This document shows positions 11,731 through 25,033 of a stretch of DNA of 64,000 nt, piece by piece (the stretch's first letter is position 1; each line of letters begins with the position of its first letter). A program made the translations under genes and the position numbers. This DNA comes from Uranotaenia lowii (Eukaryota > Arthropoda > Insecta > Diptera > Culicidae). The notes under the pieces are model-generated. The model did no database searches and was not told the origin of the DNA. It saw only the letters and a list, made by a program, of their open reading frames with translations. Location of the stretch: positions 229,293,961-229,357,960 of the forward strand of contig NC_073693.1 in the NCBI RefSeq assembly GCF_029784155.1, written 5' to 3'.

Positions 11731-14680
11731 ATACTAGCAGACCCGGTAAACTTCGTCTTACCATGTTCAACTTGGCGGCCATTTTCAATTTTTCCTAGTT
11801 TTCTTTACATTTTCCTTTTTTCCCTTTACTCGGATCGATCCGCTCAATTCTATCAAAATTAAACCAAAGAATTTAAACTCAACGGGTCTCATAAAATCCA
11901 ACTTTTGTAACTTGTTCAATAAATAACTGCATGTTGATAATATGTGTGTTTCATTTGCTGTATTCCATTCAGTAGATTTATTCCGTTTTGTTATATTGTT
12001 TTTAATATCGGGACAATTTTTTGAGCATTTGCCGAATATTTTGCCTAACGCAGCGCTTTCAGCTCCCAATTAGCTTTGGATGGTGTATTTTTTTAGAGCC
12101 GAAGAATTTAAAAAAACATAAGAAAAGATTTTTTACTAACCATTTTCAAACAGCTTTTTATTCACCATCCTCATCCTTCGAAGCAATTTGAATTTAAATC
12201 CATATTTTCACCAAAATCATTTCCAAAAAGATTCGCCTGATACTTAAGTTATAGACTTTACACATTTCAACTTAAAATGTTCAAAAACAGCACTTGTCAT
12301 GGCATTAAATCTGACGATATTCTGTATTGCAAATTCCTTTTTTTATTCAAGCAAAAAATGCAAATTAATTCCTTTGAACTTTAACTCAATGAATCAAAGA
12401 AACGATTGGTTTTGAAAAGAGGAAAAACATATGTTTAGATTAAAAATTATGTGTCTTTTTTACTGTAAATCTTAATTTTCTAATATGAAACACCGGTCAA
12501 ATCCTAACGAATATCACCACAGTTCAACTTTCATATTCTCTGAAAAAAATCCCAAGTTTTTCTCCGGAATAAATTAATGCTTGGTACTTCAATTTCACTG
12601 AATGCTGTTCAACCAAAAGACCTTGAATTACAAAGACCTTTATAATAATTTTTAATATCCGCTTCAGATTCAACACTCGGGATATCCTTTCTGGCCATTT
12701 TGGAGATGAAGTTCTTTAATTGTAGATGTTTCATAGCTAAATGGCGCGTTTTCACTTATTCCACCTAAGAAATTACAGGAATTAATATAATTTTTAACAC
12801 TTTCAGGTCATATTAAAAGTTCATCATAAAAACCTGCCGCCCCTGGAATATCAATCACGAAAAAACTTTTCAACAAAAAAGTGAATCAAAAGTCTCTTCT
12901 ATATAGCCCAAATATGTAAAACAAAAATACACTTTTCATGTTAAGTTTGTACTTGAATTGTGTGTAAACAAACAGTAAACGTGTAAACAGTTTTTTGGTG
13001 AATGATTTTAAAAAAAGAGTTAAGTTTATTTAATCAATTTTTTTTTTTGGGCCAAACAATTTTGAGATGAAGAAATAATGTATACGTTTTTTGTAAAATT
13101 GGATAGTTTGCACTTGCTCTAGTCTACTTTCTTAATTAAAAATTCTTCCGGAAAATTCATCTCGTCACATTTTGTTATTAAAAAGTAGATTATTTTATTG
13201 ATAACTTCAATTTACGTTTGGGAAAAAATAAAATTGTTCATTCGGCCTTTTAAAATTTCAATCCTATCTAATCTATTTCAAAGAACAGACTCTTGTTGAG
13301 AGATCGAATGACCAAGTTGGTTAAAATCCTGTATAAATAAACAAAATATAATAGAATAGACTCTTATTCAGTAAATGTGTCTAGCGTTCTAGGCGTATTG
13401 GATTATACGAAATTGAACGTAAAGCTTCCTAATTTCTTATTTTCAAACGTCCGCAAAGTGTCAAACATTATTTCATATTTATCTTTACCAAATTCATATT
13501 TTTTGGACAACAATTTACTACTTAAATTAACACGAATTAAAAATGATTTTAATATTTGAAATCGTTTATATGGTTTTGATTCGATCGATAAAATATCAAT
13601 CGGTGTCACATATAGGCGTCATTTATTACCATGTGCTGTGTACAAATAAGCAAGAAAAAAACACATCTAGGTTGCATATCGCCCCCACGTGCATAATGCC
13701 GTTTTCGTTTTCTCCACAAGCGCGGGGCAAAACTTTTTCTGAATAAACAAACAGAATCGTTACCCGGGACGATGCAAATATATGGTTGCTATACTCACAC
13801 TTATGTTTATCCCCAACACTGAAAACTTTTACGGGGTGCAACCGCCTGCTTGAGGTTCAAATCTCGGGCAAAAATAGTGGACTTCTGAATTAATAAACGA
13901 ACACAATAACAGCAGCTAGGGCAAAACTCGTGGGTAACTAGGTTGCCACTGCCAATAAACGAAAACACTATAAGAAATATAGGTACTTGGTTGAGAAATA
14001 GGCGCCTAATTTTTAAATTTTTCCAGCGATCAATGAACAGCATGCTTTGGTTACTATTATCTTGCATCGACGTTTGCTAGCGACGCCTCGCCCACGGAGA
14101 CGAAAAACAAACCCCTCGAAGAAAAGAAAATCTCTAAAAATGGAGTTTGACTTTTAAATTTCAGATTTTGGCCAAACAAATATTATATGTTTTATTCGAT
14201 CAGCAAAATGTCAACCTGAGTCACATCTAGGCGTCATTCATAACCATGTGCTGTAGAAATGAACAAGAAATCAAGAACAAAAAAAATCACATCAATGCTT
14301 CATATCGCCACCACTTGCATTGAAAATGCTTGGTTGAGAAATACGCGCCAAAATATTCTCACTGATCAGTGTGCTATGCCATGGTTACTATCTTCTAACG
14401 ACGTCTGCTCACGACGCCTCGACCTTGAAGACGAAAAACAAACCGGCCAAAGGAAAAAAAATCTAGAAAAAATGGAAGCCATGACTTTTATTTCATTCAA
14501 AAAACTACAAATTTAATTATTACGGACAATTGAAGCGACTTTCTGTTGTTTTTATTCGATATAAACCGATTCGCATGGCTACAGAATATTCTAAAAATAA
14601 TTTCATTCGAATCGTTTGGGTCATTTCGGAGGAGTAGTACTACAAACACCGTTACAAGAGAATTTTATATAATAGATTGG
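11731..14680. mobile_element. Dispersed repeat with CTAGCAGACCCGG start
   Basis: The left end CTAGCAGACCCGGTAAACTT and right end GTTACAAGAGAATTTTATAT are like the ends of a repeat I know as widespread in insect genomes, though I cannot name its class with certainty. The 2.9 kb interior is AT-rich and shows no long frame. It contains an imperfect direct duplication at 13572-14520, annotated separately. Confidence 0.35.
13572..14520 (+). repeat. Imperfect direct duplication, second unit shortened
   Basis: Unit A (13572-14170) and unit B (14189-14520) share in the same order TTCGATC, a GTCACAT-TAGGCGTCATT block, CCATGTGCTGT, GTTGAGAAATA and GACGAAAAACAAACC. Unit B lacks about 290 bases found in A at about 13700-13988. 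Confidence 0.6.
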
Positions 14681-17600
14681 TAGATATGGAAATGTAATCA
14701 GAGTTAATAATTCGAATGAACTATTGTAAAATAGATTAGGTAATCTAAAATTAAGTTGTAACATAAAGTCTTGATCTTTGGGTCCACCCTGTGTACATTG
14801 AGCGAGTCCTTAACGTTAAAGTAAATAAGAGAATAAAAGAAAAAGCTTCGAATGAGCTTCGAGCTCTTCATAAGTCGAGAGAATGGGAAAAAGAGAGAGA
14901 GTTTCGGAAAATCTTGTAGGCGATTACGATGAGTTGAAGAGTCAGTCTATTGAAAAAGCTCTTGAGTGAAGCGTGTTACCAGTTACCAGTGCAGGGATGG
15001 ATTCGAGCGAGGAGAATCTGGTCGGTCCGATCGGCCACGACGTTTGACGACGTTGTCGTTTGCATTTACTAAAATCAATGATCATTTTTGACACTCCTCA
15101 CATCAGTATGGGTTTCAAAGCTTTTGGGTATTACGAAAAAGCAACCCCTTCCAAAATATTCGAAAATGAATGAAAAAAGTGATCAAAGTTCCCCCATTTT
15201 AAGGTACTTATTTCTTGACCAAAACCATCCAACACACCTGAATTAATCCCAGATATTCGGAAATGGGCATAATTTTGGTTTAATTGCAAGATAGTGCTGC
15301 CATCTATGAGTTGAAACTAGAGAAATAGTGTTTGACTATTAAAAAACATTATTATTTTTGAACTTGAAGTCTCTTTTTTTTATTTAATTTCAGCATCAAA
15401 TCTAGGTTCCGTCATTTTGCATCATACTAATGAATGTTCATGAAGAAATCAAGCAGTTTGATAAAGTTTTATGGCACAAATATCATATTCATAAACACTA
15501 GAGGAGCATGTCTTAAAAACCCCTTTTTAAAACCTTTGAAAACCTTTGGAATTCTAGGAAACTACATAAAATTCAGTTATCCATTCAAATAATTCGTAAT
15601 AGCATTACCATTTACTTTTACACAGTAAATTTCTAGAAATAATCTTGTTTTTGTTGAAAACCACAGGTGGTACTACTCTTATATCGCACCCTTTTTTCAT
15701 ATATTTGGTCCTCAACGCCAATTGCAACGGCCAAAAAAAGTAAACTTATGCTTGATTTATCCACTAAACGATTCAAAACAAATTGTAGACGAAAATTTTG
15801 GTGATTTTCAATCATTCATATTTTAACAAGCAAAACACATAGTGGTACTGTTCTTATTTCGCTCACTGTATATTGCCAATAAAACGAAAAACAGTTATTT
15901 ACCTTGGAAAATTTCTCAAAAATTCTGTGTTTTGAATTTTGAAAATCTAAAGATGCGAAAATATGACAAATAACTTCAACTTTTCAATCCTCTCTTAAAG
16001 TTCATCTGGTATGATTTAAACAGTTTTGACGGTTCATTGAACGAAAATACAAGTTTTTTTTACATATGTAGTGTTCGTGATCTTATAAAATTTTTTAAAA
16101 AAAATTTCTTTATATCCAACTTATTACTTCTTTATTCAGCTTTCTTGGATACTAAGGGATTTTTTTTACCTTCCTTAGCTGATCTACAATCTTTTTTTTT
16201 AAAGCATGTTTTTCTCGGATTTTTTTTAGACTTTGAATGACGGAAAACTGAATTATTGTAGGTGAATATTATCGTAATAACATATTTGAGCTGCATTATG
16301 AGATTTCAAAACTTTAAAATTTGTCAAAATCGGTTGATAAACGAGAGAGATAAAGCGGTTATTGGAAAGACTCCTTCGATTTTTATTAAAAACAGAAAGA
16401 AAAAAAATTCATCTATATAGTTTTTCGTCAAACAAATATAGTTTGTAATCATAAAATTAAGCAAATTTTAATATTTCAGCAAAACCATAAACAGAGATGC
16501 AACTTCTCATGAGTGTTTTCTGTTGTTTAAGATTGAAGATAAATAACCATTTTAACAAGAAAAATGAGAAAAAACTTCCACGAGGGATTTACCAAAATTA
16601 AATTCCAGAATTTCAGTTTAAAAACTCCAGAATGTAAGTATAACAAAATAATAAATAAGTTCAAATTGAGAATTAATATTTTGCTGAGGATTCCACAGCA
16701 GAATTTGATGGATTAAGAAATTTTTCTCATTTTTTATAACACCAATTTTCCTCCATTAAGAGTTCCTCCCAAAATCTCCTGAAAAGCCATTTAAGGTCTC
16801 GCAAGTAGGTCTCTTATCACGCAAAAGTTCGTAAACTCAAATACGTTCTTTGAAAGTATTTTACTGGCTGGAAAAATATTTCGATATTCTGTAAAATAAA
16901 AATCGATAATTGAATCCCCATGTTTTGTAAAGGCATGAGAGGGCTATTACAAGTAACGTCTCCTATTAAAATAATCATAGGTTTTTCAACAGCAACATTT
17001 TTACTACTTCAACCTTAAAGGATTTTTCTCTCAATAAAAACAAGCCGTCCATTTCCCATGCATTTCGATCATAACTTTTTTTGCAAGTCCTGCTTTCCCT
17101 TTACAGCCACACTGCCTCCAGCTGAACTGCGAGCTATGGTGCAGAACCTTCCTGAAATTTCTGGAATTTTCAATTAGTAGAGAGTAATTAGAAGCGGCGC
17201 GGCAGCGCCCTCTGTTATAAACATATTTCCTGGCTAATGGATTCGGCTAACCGGCATAAGTTTTTAATTATCTGGCCTTTTTTTCGTTTTTTTTTGTTTT
17301 TTTTAACCATCAAATGGCCAGTCAGTTAGCTTACGAGTACTTCTCGGAAAGCACCTGTTTGAGTCGGCCTTGGAGAATTGTTTTAATTGGGTGGAAAATT
17401 TTGATTTGTAAAATGGTTGTCCAGCTTTCGAGGAAAATTTTGTGACGTTTGACAAATTCTCTGACAAGAGGACTTTAACAGTTGTAACTTTTTAAGAGGA
17501 AAAAAGCTAGCACATCAATATTTTTGTTAAACGTGATATAAAATTGATAACTTTTCAACTAATGTAAAACAATTCTTAATCCATCAAATGCTACTGTCGT

Positions 17601-18210
17601 ATTCTCAACTGAAAGTGAAAAATCTTTACTCATTGAAGAAATGCAACATGCAAAAGTACAAATATATTCCGAGCAAACAGTGTAATCTATTACCAGATAT
17701 TTGCTTTAAAATATTCGGAAGCTTATTCTGAACCACCCCCCAGCAGAGCTGTTATTCATCTCCCACATTATTTATTCATCATTTTTCTGCACCCCAAAAG
17801 TTGGAACCAGCAGCTGCAGCTCTTACCCATTGCTAATGGAATGCAAGTTGGGAAATGCATTCCGAGATACCCCCAACTTTCCGAATGGATTTAAATCCTG
17901 CATGTATCTCATATATGCAGTGCAACCGAACGAAGAACCCAGGATGTTTCTTTATTCTTGGGCAGCTTAATGTGTTGTTTGCTCAACCAAAGGTCTTGGC
18001 ATTGGTCATGAATCTCAAGGAAGCGAGTCCTTTATCTATGATAATTCAGTTTGATTTCGTATTGCTTCAGTCATGGATTCCAGACTGCCGGCATTTCTTT
18101 GATGCAAATAGATAGTTTTTTTGTACTCTGGGAATGAGATCACCAAGTTGTGTCTCATTTTCTATATTTCTACAAGTTTAACCCTTGTGTGCGTTGCAAC
18201 ACACATATAA
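14681..18210. other. Long AT-rich spacer with two GC-richer islands
   Basis: No gene is recognised. The stretches 14810-15060 (with a palindromic ACGACGTTTGACGACGTTGT block), 17090-17260 and 17730-18110 are less AT-rich than their surroundings and could be single-copy conserved sequence or exon traces, but none shows a convincing reading frame or splice signals. 15175-15215 has a CAAAGTTCCCCC block resembling an end of the GGGGTAACTTTGATC family. Confidence 0.35.
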
Positions 18211-19437
18211 AGGGTGATACGGTCAAAATTTGGTCAAGTAAAAACGCGTGTAAATCGGTGAAATCGTTTATATAAAAAATCAAATTAAATTTATTTTTCA
18301 AGTTTAGTTAGTATAAAATTCAGGAAAAATATTCAGTTAGGCTTCCGCTTTTCCAAATCCGAATTGCCGGGCCTTACGCTTAACTCCTGCCATCAGATTT
18401 TGTACAGCCACCTTGTCCACCTTCTTCGCCGCAGGAAGCCAGTTTGCCTTGAACTGCTGCCCGTCCTTACCAGTGTCTTTGGTCTTCTTAAGGTTCCGCT
18501 TGACAATAGCCCAGCATTTCTCAATTGGGCGGAGCTCTGGCGTGTTGGGAGGGTTCTTGTCCTTGGGAACCACCTGCACGTTGTTGGCGGCGTACCACTC
18601 CATGGCCTTTTTACCGTAATGGCAAGATACCAAATCGGCCCAAACAGTACGGAACAACCATGTTTCTTTAGGAAAGGCAGCAGACATTTATTTAAACACT
18701 CTTTCACGTAAATTTCTTGGTTGACAGTCCCGGAAGCTATGAAAATGCTGCTTTTCAAGCCACAGGTACAGATGGCTTGCCAAACCAGATATTTCTTCGC
18801 GAACTTTGACAGTTTCATGTGCTTGAAAATATCTGCTAACTTTCCTCTTCCTTTTGCCCGTATAAAACTCCTGTCCCGGAAGCTGCTTGTAGTCATCTTT
18901 GACGTAGGTTTCGTCGTTCATTACCATGCAGTCAAACTTCGTCAGCATCGTCGTGTACAGCCTCCGGGATCGCGCTTTGGCCGTCGTATTTTGTTTATCA
19001 TCGCGATTTGGAATCACTTCCTTCTCGTAAATCGATAGTCCGGCTCGTTTTTTGGCTCGATGGAAGGTTGTAGACGATATACCCAACTTATTTGCGGCAT
19101 CTCGGAGAGAGAGGTTAGGGTTTCGCTTGAAACTACCGGCAACTCGCTTTGTCGTTTCAGCAACTTCATGTTTTCCCCCCGATCCTGACTTCCTGGCTGT
19201 CGACAAACATTCCCGAAACACTTGAATTACATTTGTAACGGTTGATTTGACAACTTTTAGCGATTTTGCCAGCTTTGCGTGCGAGTAGCTCGGATTTACG
19301 CGATGCGCGAGCAAAATTTTGATACGCTGCTCTTCTTCCTTGGACGGCATTTTGACAACTGAAGAGTGAATTCCAAAATCAAAATAGGAGCAACATTCTA
19401 CACACACACACACACACCTTCAAAATGAGAAGCGTTC
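18211..19437 (-). mobile_element. ITmD37E-type Tc1/mariner element, one end lost (copy 1)
   Basis: One terminal inverted repeat begins AGGGTGATACGGTCAAAATT at 18211, next to TA. The element matches copy 2 (58710-60032) through the transposase gene and its upstream region with a CA microsatellite (about 19398-19418), then diverges at about 19437. The other terminus is not found, so this copy is truncated or rearranged at its transposase 5' side. Confidence 0.8.
18337..19350 (-). pseudogene. Tc1/mariner DD37E transposase, frameshifted
   Basis: Cut-and-paste transposase acting on its own inverted ends in the nucleus. From the ATG at 19350: N-terminal helix-turn-helix DNA-binding region (KLAKSLKVVKSTV; later a second one with LRDAANKLGISSTTFHRAKK), then the catalytic core with first Asp in MVMNDETYV, second in VWADLVSCHY and Glu in LRPIEKCW. 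I count 37 residues between the last two, the ITmD37E spacing. Compared with copy 2 there is one extra base near 18863 and one missing near 18640, so the middle is read in another frame. The C-terminus ends ARQFGFGKAEA at a TAA (18337-18339). Both catalytic Asp and the Glu are present, but the gene is broken. Confidence 0.85.
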
Positions 19438-20962
19438 AGGTTTTACACGTAAAAAATACACAAAATCCACGCATCTTTTCACACAAACACAGATTTTTCA
19501 CAAATACTTCGTTAATTTTCCTGGTTACTTGTATGATGTTTAATGCGACTTGCCAAAGCTGAGGCGAGAGTATGTTTTCGTTATACTATGCTACAGGGGT
19601 GCCCGACTTGCCCCAATAAGAGGTGATCAGTAAGTTAAAGTCGATACTGGGTTTAACACACCTGGATGCAACGTTATAGAAGCCGTGAGGAGAACACTCT
19701 AGATTTAAGGTTTTTCTTGTCAAATTTAAGCTAATTCCTCAGATTAAAGCTTTCATCTTCAATGCTCTCAACGCAGAAAATCTGATAAAAAAAGCTTAAA
19801 AACGAGATTCACTAACACTTTGCAAAAAGATGTTGGTCACACGTTTTACAAAGTAATCGTGCAACGTTTCATACTAGATTTGAAAAATGCCTTATACTTA
19901 AATGGGCCAAATATTTAAATGGTTCAAGAGTAATAATCTCGACTAAGAACTAAAGCCAAAATCTCGAAATCTTTTTTCAGGTTCACAATTGTACTACAGT
20001 TTTCAAAAATAATTCTCACTTGCTGATAGAAATGTAGTCCCAAATATCAAATTTCAAAAAGAAAAGACTGAGCTTGCCAGAATACTCAAATGTTGCCCGA
20101 TTTTGTTCACTTTTGTTGCAAAATCAAACGAAAATTAAAATTGGTATTTTGCGTCAAAATTCCATCAAAATTAACATGAACGAATTTTTGATAACTTCAA
20201 TAATGATTAAAAATTGACTGATGTGTTATTATGTAAGAAACAGGGGTGCTTTTCTTCATTATTTTTTATAAAATAATTTTCATATTGACGGATATTGGGG
20301 AAAATAACCAAAATTTTAATAACCGGATGTTGGCAGAAAAATATCTGGTAAGAAAAATTTAAAATAGTTCTTGATTTGGTGGTTCCAAATTTGCTTATAA
20401 ATATTAAATTTGATGTCTGTGATCAAATTTCGGATTCCGTATCCAATTAATTTTTTTTTTAGTCTCAGTTTGGATTATCATTCGGACAAAAATCCTGATT
20501 CGAATTCTGGTTTTGCAATTTAAATCTCCACTAGATGCATTTTCCATATTTGAAAAACTCATCATTTTGAATTGTGAAAAAAAAATCAAATTATATCTAT
20601 TACAACATTTCAACTTTCATTTTTTTTTGGCCAAATGAATCTAGCGAAAATTTCAAAATGGTGATCCAGAATTGAAGAACCTGAAACAGTTTCATCGTTG
20701 CTATTTTTATTTAGATTTAAAAAATTCAAATTCAAATAAACAACTGAAGAAAAAGTTAACATTTAAACCCAAAAATTCAAAATCTTAATAAAAAATTTCT
20801 GGTTGAGGGTTTGGTACAAATTTTAATTTGGTTCATAAATAATAGAAATTATTTGCTGGAACTTAAATTGAAAATTCGTTTTCAGTTTCGGAATTACGAT
20901 TTTGAACTCAGGTTCAAATGGTAGGAATTAAACATATTAATGGGGATTTCAAACTTTTATTG
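19438..20962. other. AT-rich spacer
   Basis: No gene recognised. A GC-richer bit at 19590-19640 starts CAGGGGTGCCCGACTTG, reminiscent of a hAT terminus, but no partner end was found. Confidence 0.35.
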
Positions 20963-22911
20963 CATGGGTGGCCAAACCATGGCCCGCGGTTCATATGTGG
21001 CCCGCGACCAACTTTTTGTGGCCCGCGAAGCTCTTTTTGGAAAAACCATGTTTTAAGAATAGAACGTTTTTCTTGTTCTCCATATATCATTTGGATAAAT
21101 ATATCTGAATCAACACAAACTAAATTCGTAGGAGTTGAAATGTATAAATACTAATTTCAAGAAAAAACGCCTTTGAATTGTTGTAATTGTTTCACATTTT
21201 TCCATAAATTGTTCGAACATTTGCCACTTTCTTTCGGACGTAAAAGTAAGCGAATATAATCATAACAAGCTGAAAAAAAGTAAATATAATTTGAAACATG
21301 GAGAATCGGCATTATTTACTCAAATTCGATCACTTGTACTAAGGTTGCCAGATTACTTTGTTTTATCTGGGTTTGTCCAGATACTTGATATAATATTTGG
21401 AAAAAGTCTGGTCTAGAGCGGTTGCTCAAATTTAATTGGAAAAACCCGGATTTTGCCTTGGTTTTTTTCTCATTTTTTTTTATAAAAAACAAATTCTATT
21501 GTGAAAATTAATTTTCTTATTTATGCGTTCACAAAGAATTTTTTTAAACAAGTTTTATAAAAATGAAGGATTTTAAAATTTTGAATAAGCTAAAAAAAAT
21601 TTATGAATATTTTAGCTCATTAAGAAAAGAAAAATGCCTGAATATTGCCAGGTTTTAGATAAAATAGCCAGGTTACGTATTGATAAAATTCTGGCAACCT
21701 TAACTCATACCCATTCGGCTCTGAGGGCAAAAAACGGAACCGTAACTGAATAAAAAAAAACAGTTACAATAACAATTTTTGAATAATCAAAATTGTATGA
21801 TATTTGACACATTATCTGTAAATTCCATCACACATTTTTATGTGTTTTCCGATTTGGTTTTGGTTACTAAATATCATTGGTTAGAAGAGCATTCAAGCAA
21901 CCTTTTGTTTAAATAATGAGGGAGGAGTTTAGATAGCCTCAGAATTCAGAAAGATAGTAAGGGACTCATTTTCGACTTATTTTTTTTTTCAAATTGTTAT
22001 TTTTTGCTAAGCTTTTACAAAAAGGGTATATTTATTGAAATAAAACCAATTCAAAATATATTTGAATTGGCAACACGCTCTGTATTTATGTACATCAATA
22101 AGGAAAAACTAGACAGAATTTACGGTTGGGAAGTATGAATAACTAGAAACGGTTGATACTGACAAATCACTCAGAAGCACGACTTTTTTTAGTAAAATTT
22201 TCACTTAAAAAAGGTGCAATGATTAAGCAATCAATTTCGTATTCATCCTGTTTAAAGAAGGCTTTCCCAATACATTTATCAAATCGAGATACTGCAAAAT
22301 TTGAATAAATTTGGTTTGAGTTGAGGTTGAGGTTCCTACTTTGAAAAATCAATATTATTTATGATATACCTATGTAACTAAAGTTCGTTGAAAAAATTAG
22401 TATATTAAATGTCAAAAACTTGAGAATGCTTTTTTTCTTCAATTTCATTCTGCGGTGTTTTTAACTTGTCTATACAATTTTTTTAATGGAAAAAGGCGAA
22501 CTTGAAAATTTTGGAAAATGGTAATTTTCTTATAGTTGGAGACCATAAAATTGAATGAATGTCCATCTTAGTCTCGCGATTTGACATTTCTGGGATACAT
22601 AAACGAAGGAGGTTTTTAATCCCGTGAAAAGATTGACGTACATACATAAGTTGGGAGAGGTAATTCATATCGTATTGCGCAATATTTCTACTATTTTTCC
22701 AAAGGAGAAAAATTTGAAAAAATATGCAAATAACAAAAATGACTCATTAAGATGAATATATACTTGATGTGGCCTGAGCAAATGTTTTTTAGAGCCTTTT
22801 TAAAACATTTATTATTATTTGTTTTCTTTGAATACTCCAGAACAGTTTTTTCTGGGCCCGCCAGCCAATCTCAATTTTGAAATTTGACCCGCCTGTTGAA
22901 AGCCACCCATG
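20963..22911. mobile_element. hAT-like non-autonomous element, CATGGGTGGCC family, copy 1
   Basis: The left end CATGGGTGGCCAAACC is followed by three GTGGCCCGCG-type repeats; the right end GCCACCCATG is its inverse. The flanks TTTTATTG (20955-20962) and TTTTCATG (22912-22919) agree at 6 of 8 bases, as for an aged 8-bp target duplication. The interior shares blocks with copy 2, for example CACTTAAAAA followed by GGTGCAATGATTA. There is no transposase frame. A shorter palindromic element lies inside at 21341-21701. Confidence 0.65.
21341..21701. mobile_element. Short palindromic element with AAGGTTGCCAGA ends, nested
   Basis: The ends AAGGTTGCCAGA and TCTGGCAACCTT are inverted. The interior has TGGGTTTGTCCAGATA and ATTGCCAGG blocks that are eroded versions of the CCCGG blocks in 54715-55162, so the two belong to one family. 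Confidence 0.55.
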
Positions 22912-23205
22912 TTTTCATGCTTGATTTAAAATTTAAATTCTATATTTAATGAGAGACAGTTTGGAAACATAAACCAGCAAAAACTGCAAATATTAAAAAA
23001 AAAATTGGATTCATTTTGACGATTGAGTTTTTTGAAAAATAAAGACTTCAATTAATAAAAAAATATTTACAGGATCCCAACTATAAAATAAATAATTTAT
23101 GATTAATTTTTATTGGTCAAAGAGTTTATACTTTATTTTCAAGTGAAAATTAAGCTGTAAATATTTTAAATTGGTGTTATTTTTTTTTTTTTTATTAATA
23201 GCATA

Positions 23206-24320
23206 CAACGCAAAGTGGGGATTTTCGAGCCAAAAAAGGTACCCAATTCAGGCAAGAACGTCTTGCATAAAAAACAACGATTCTTTATGTAAAAAAACAC
23301 GAAGAATCGAATGGTCTACACCGCTTTCTGACTCTAAACGTCTCATTTTGCCCGATTTCCCCTATTTTTTTTGGGTGTAAAGTTTTAATTCCGATTGTAA
23401 CCATCTACCTTGCAACCAAAAAGTCATACAAACCATACTTATTTATGTAAAAATGTCAGCTGAATCGATTGGTGTACTCCAATTTTTGTTTCTACTACGA
23501 CAAGTGATTGAGGCTCTTCTCGTCAACTGAACGCTGAGCGGTGTACATCATTCGATTCAGCAATAAGTTCTACACTTGTTTCAATCATTTTTGTGCATTT
23601 TATGATGCAATGTCAGTTGTTATAATGACTTTTTTCCACATATCGCTCGATTTTAGGGGAAAACGGGGTGATTGCGGCCATTCTCGTAAGCTGAGCACTA
23701 AGCGGTGTTCACCACTCGATTCAGCGACAAATTTTACACTAAATCACTTGGCTTTTGCATTTGGTATGTGAATCGCTCGATTGTTACAGTGAAATTTATG
23801 CAAAAAATTTAAATAAACTAGGGGAGGTTGGGGATATTTAGCCATTTATTTTCATTCTTGTACAAAAAAGTGACGCGATTAGCTAGAATATAAATAAATT
23901 TACCAAAAATGATCATTCATGATGAAAAACTGTTGGATTACACTTTGTTTGACGGCATTTCTTTGAAAAAAATCTCAAATTTAGGGGAAAAAAGGCAAAA
24001 TGAGCCACTTGTCGTAGTAAAAACAAAAATTGGAGTCTACCAATTCAGCTGACATTTTTACATAAATAAGCATGGTTTGTATGACTTTTTTGTTGCAAGG
24101 TAGATGGCTACAATCGGAATTATAACTTAACACCCAAAAAAATAGGGGAAATCGGGAAAAATGAGACGTTAAGAGTCATTTTATCAAAGCGGTGTAGACC
24201 ATTCGATTCCTCGTGTTTTTTTGCATAAGAAATGATAGTTTTCCAAAATTTAGAACAGTTTAGGCGATCGTCACAGAAATAGGTACCTTATTTTTATCAA
24301 AAATCCCCACTGTTCAACGT
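23206..24320. repeat. Large foldback: ~300-bp inverted arms around a 500-bp centre
   Basis: The left arm (23206-23506) and right arm (24006-24320) are reverse complements with scattered mismatches and small gaps; shared blocks include GAATCGAATGGTCTACACCG, CCATCTACCTTGCAAC and TTTATGTAAAAATGTCAGCT. The centre carries two further direct copies of a related block containing GCGGTGT and ATTCGATTCAGC. No protein frame and no target duplication were found. Confidence 0.75.
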
Positions 24321-25033
24321 CTTGATCGATTAAGGCTTAACAGACTGAATAAGTTATTCAAAATTTAAACTGCTTAGTTATTCAAAAATATGGTTTAAAC
24401 TAAAATCTTAAATTTTATTCCATTTTACAATAGTAGAAAACTAATTTGAATTAAATCTAAATTAAAAGACATGCACTTTGGACTTTATTTGTGAATGTAA
24501 GGATTTAAAATAACCCAACTATTATTGTAAAACCATCAAAAGCCGAATAATTATTATCGTCTTGTGGCCCGCGAAGCTTTTATTGCTTTTGCGAAAAAAT
24601 ACAAAAACCGACAAAACCTAGTCGCAACTTTTTTCCATTTAGAATATTTGTAGTCTGGAAAACATATTCTAAATGTGAAAACAAATTTTAAACTTGTTTT
24701 GAAAATTTTCGCAGCAGTTTTCTGTGAATTCTCAAGATGTTTAATACGACGTAATGAAAACTCACGCTAAATTTGATAAATAATCTGAAGTCTAGCTAAC
24801 AACCTTCTATCGAAAGTGAAAAATCTTTATCAATTATTTTAAATTTTGTAGAATAAAATCAGTCAAGTTTGTCGGTTAAAGTACTAAGTTTATGTGTCTT
24901 GGATTTTATAAATGTTTATTGAATTTTTGAGGCATTGAAATTATTTTAAATGATTTCAATACTACTACCTAAAAATACTATATAGATAAGATTTCGAATG
25001 CAGAAGAGTGTTAATATGCAGTATGCAGTAGAG

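Noticed and set aside
14810..15060. Charged coding-like frame suggesting an LTR-retrotransposon gag
   Set aside because: Broken by several stops in all frames, with no protease or polymerase motifs or LTRs nearby.
18364..19038. Plus-strand frames of 68-115 codons across the first mariner copy, and similar ones at 59317-59852
   Set aside because: Antisense to the transposase gene; explained by its codon composition.
19395..19420. CA microsatellite as a Z-DNA or regulatory signal
   Set aside because: A shorter run sits at the same place in mariner copy 2, so it is part of the element.
19590..19640. CAGGGGTGCCCGACTTG as a hAT terminus
   Set aside because: No inverted partner within reach and no direct-repeat flanks.
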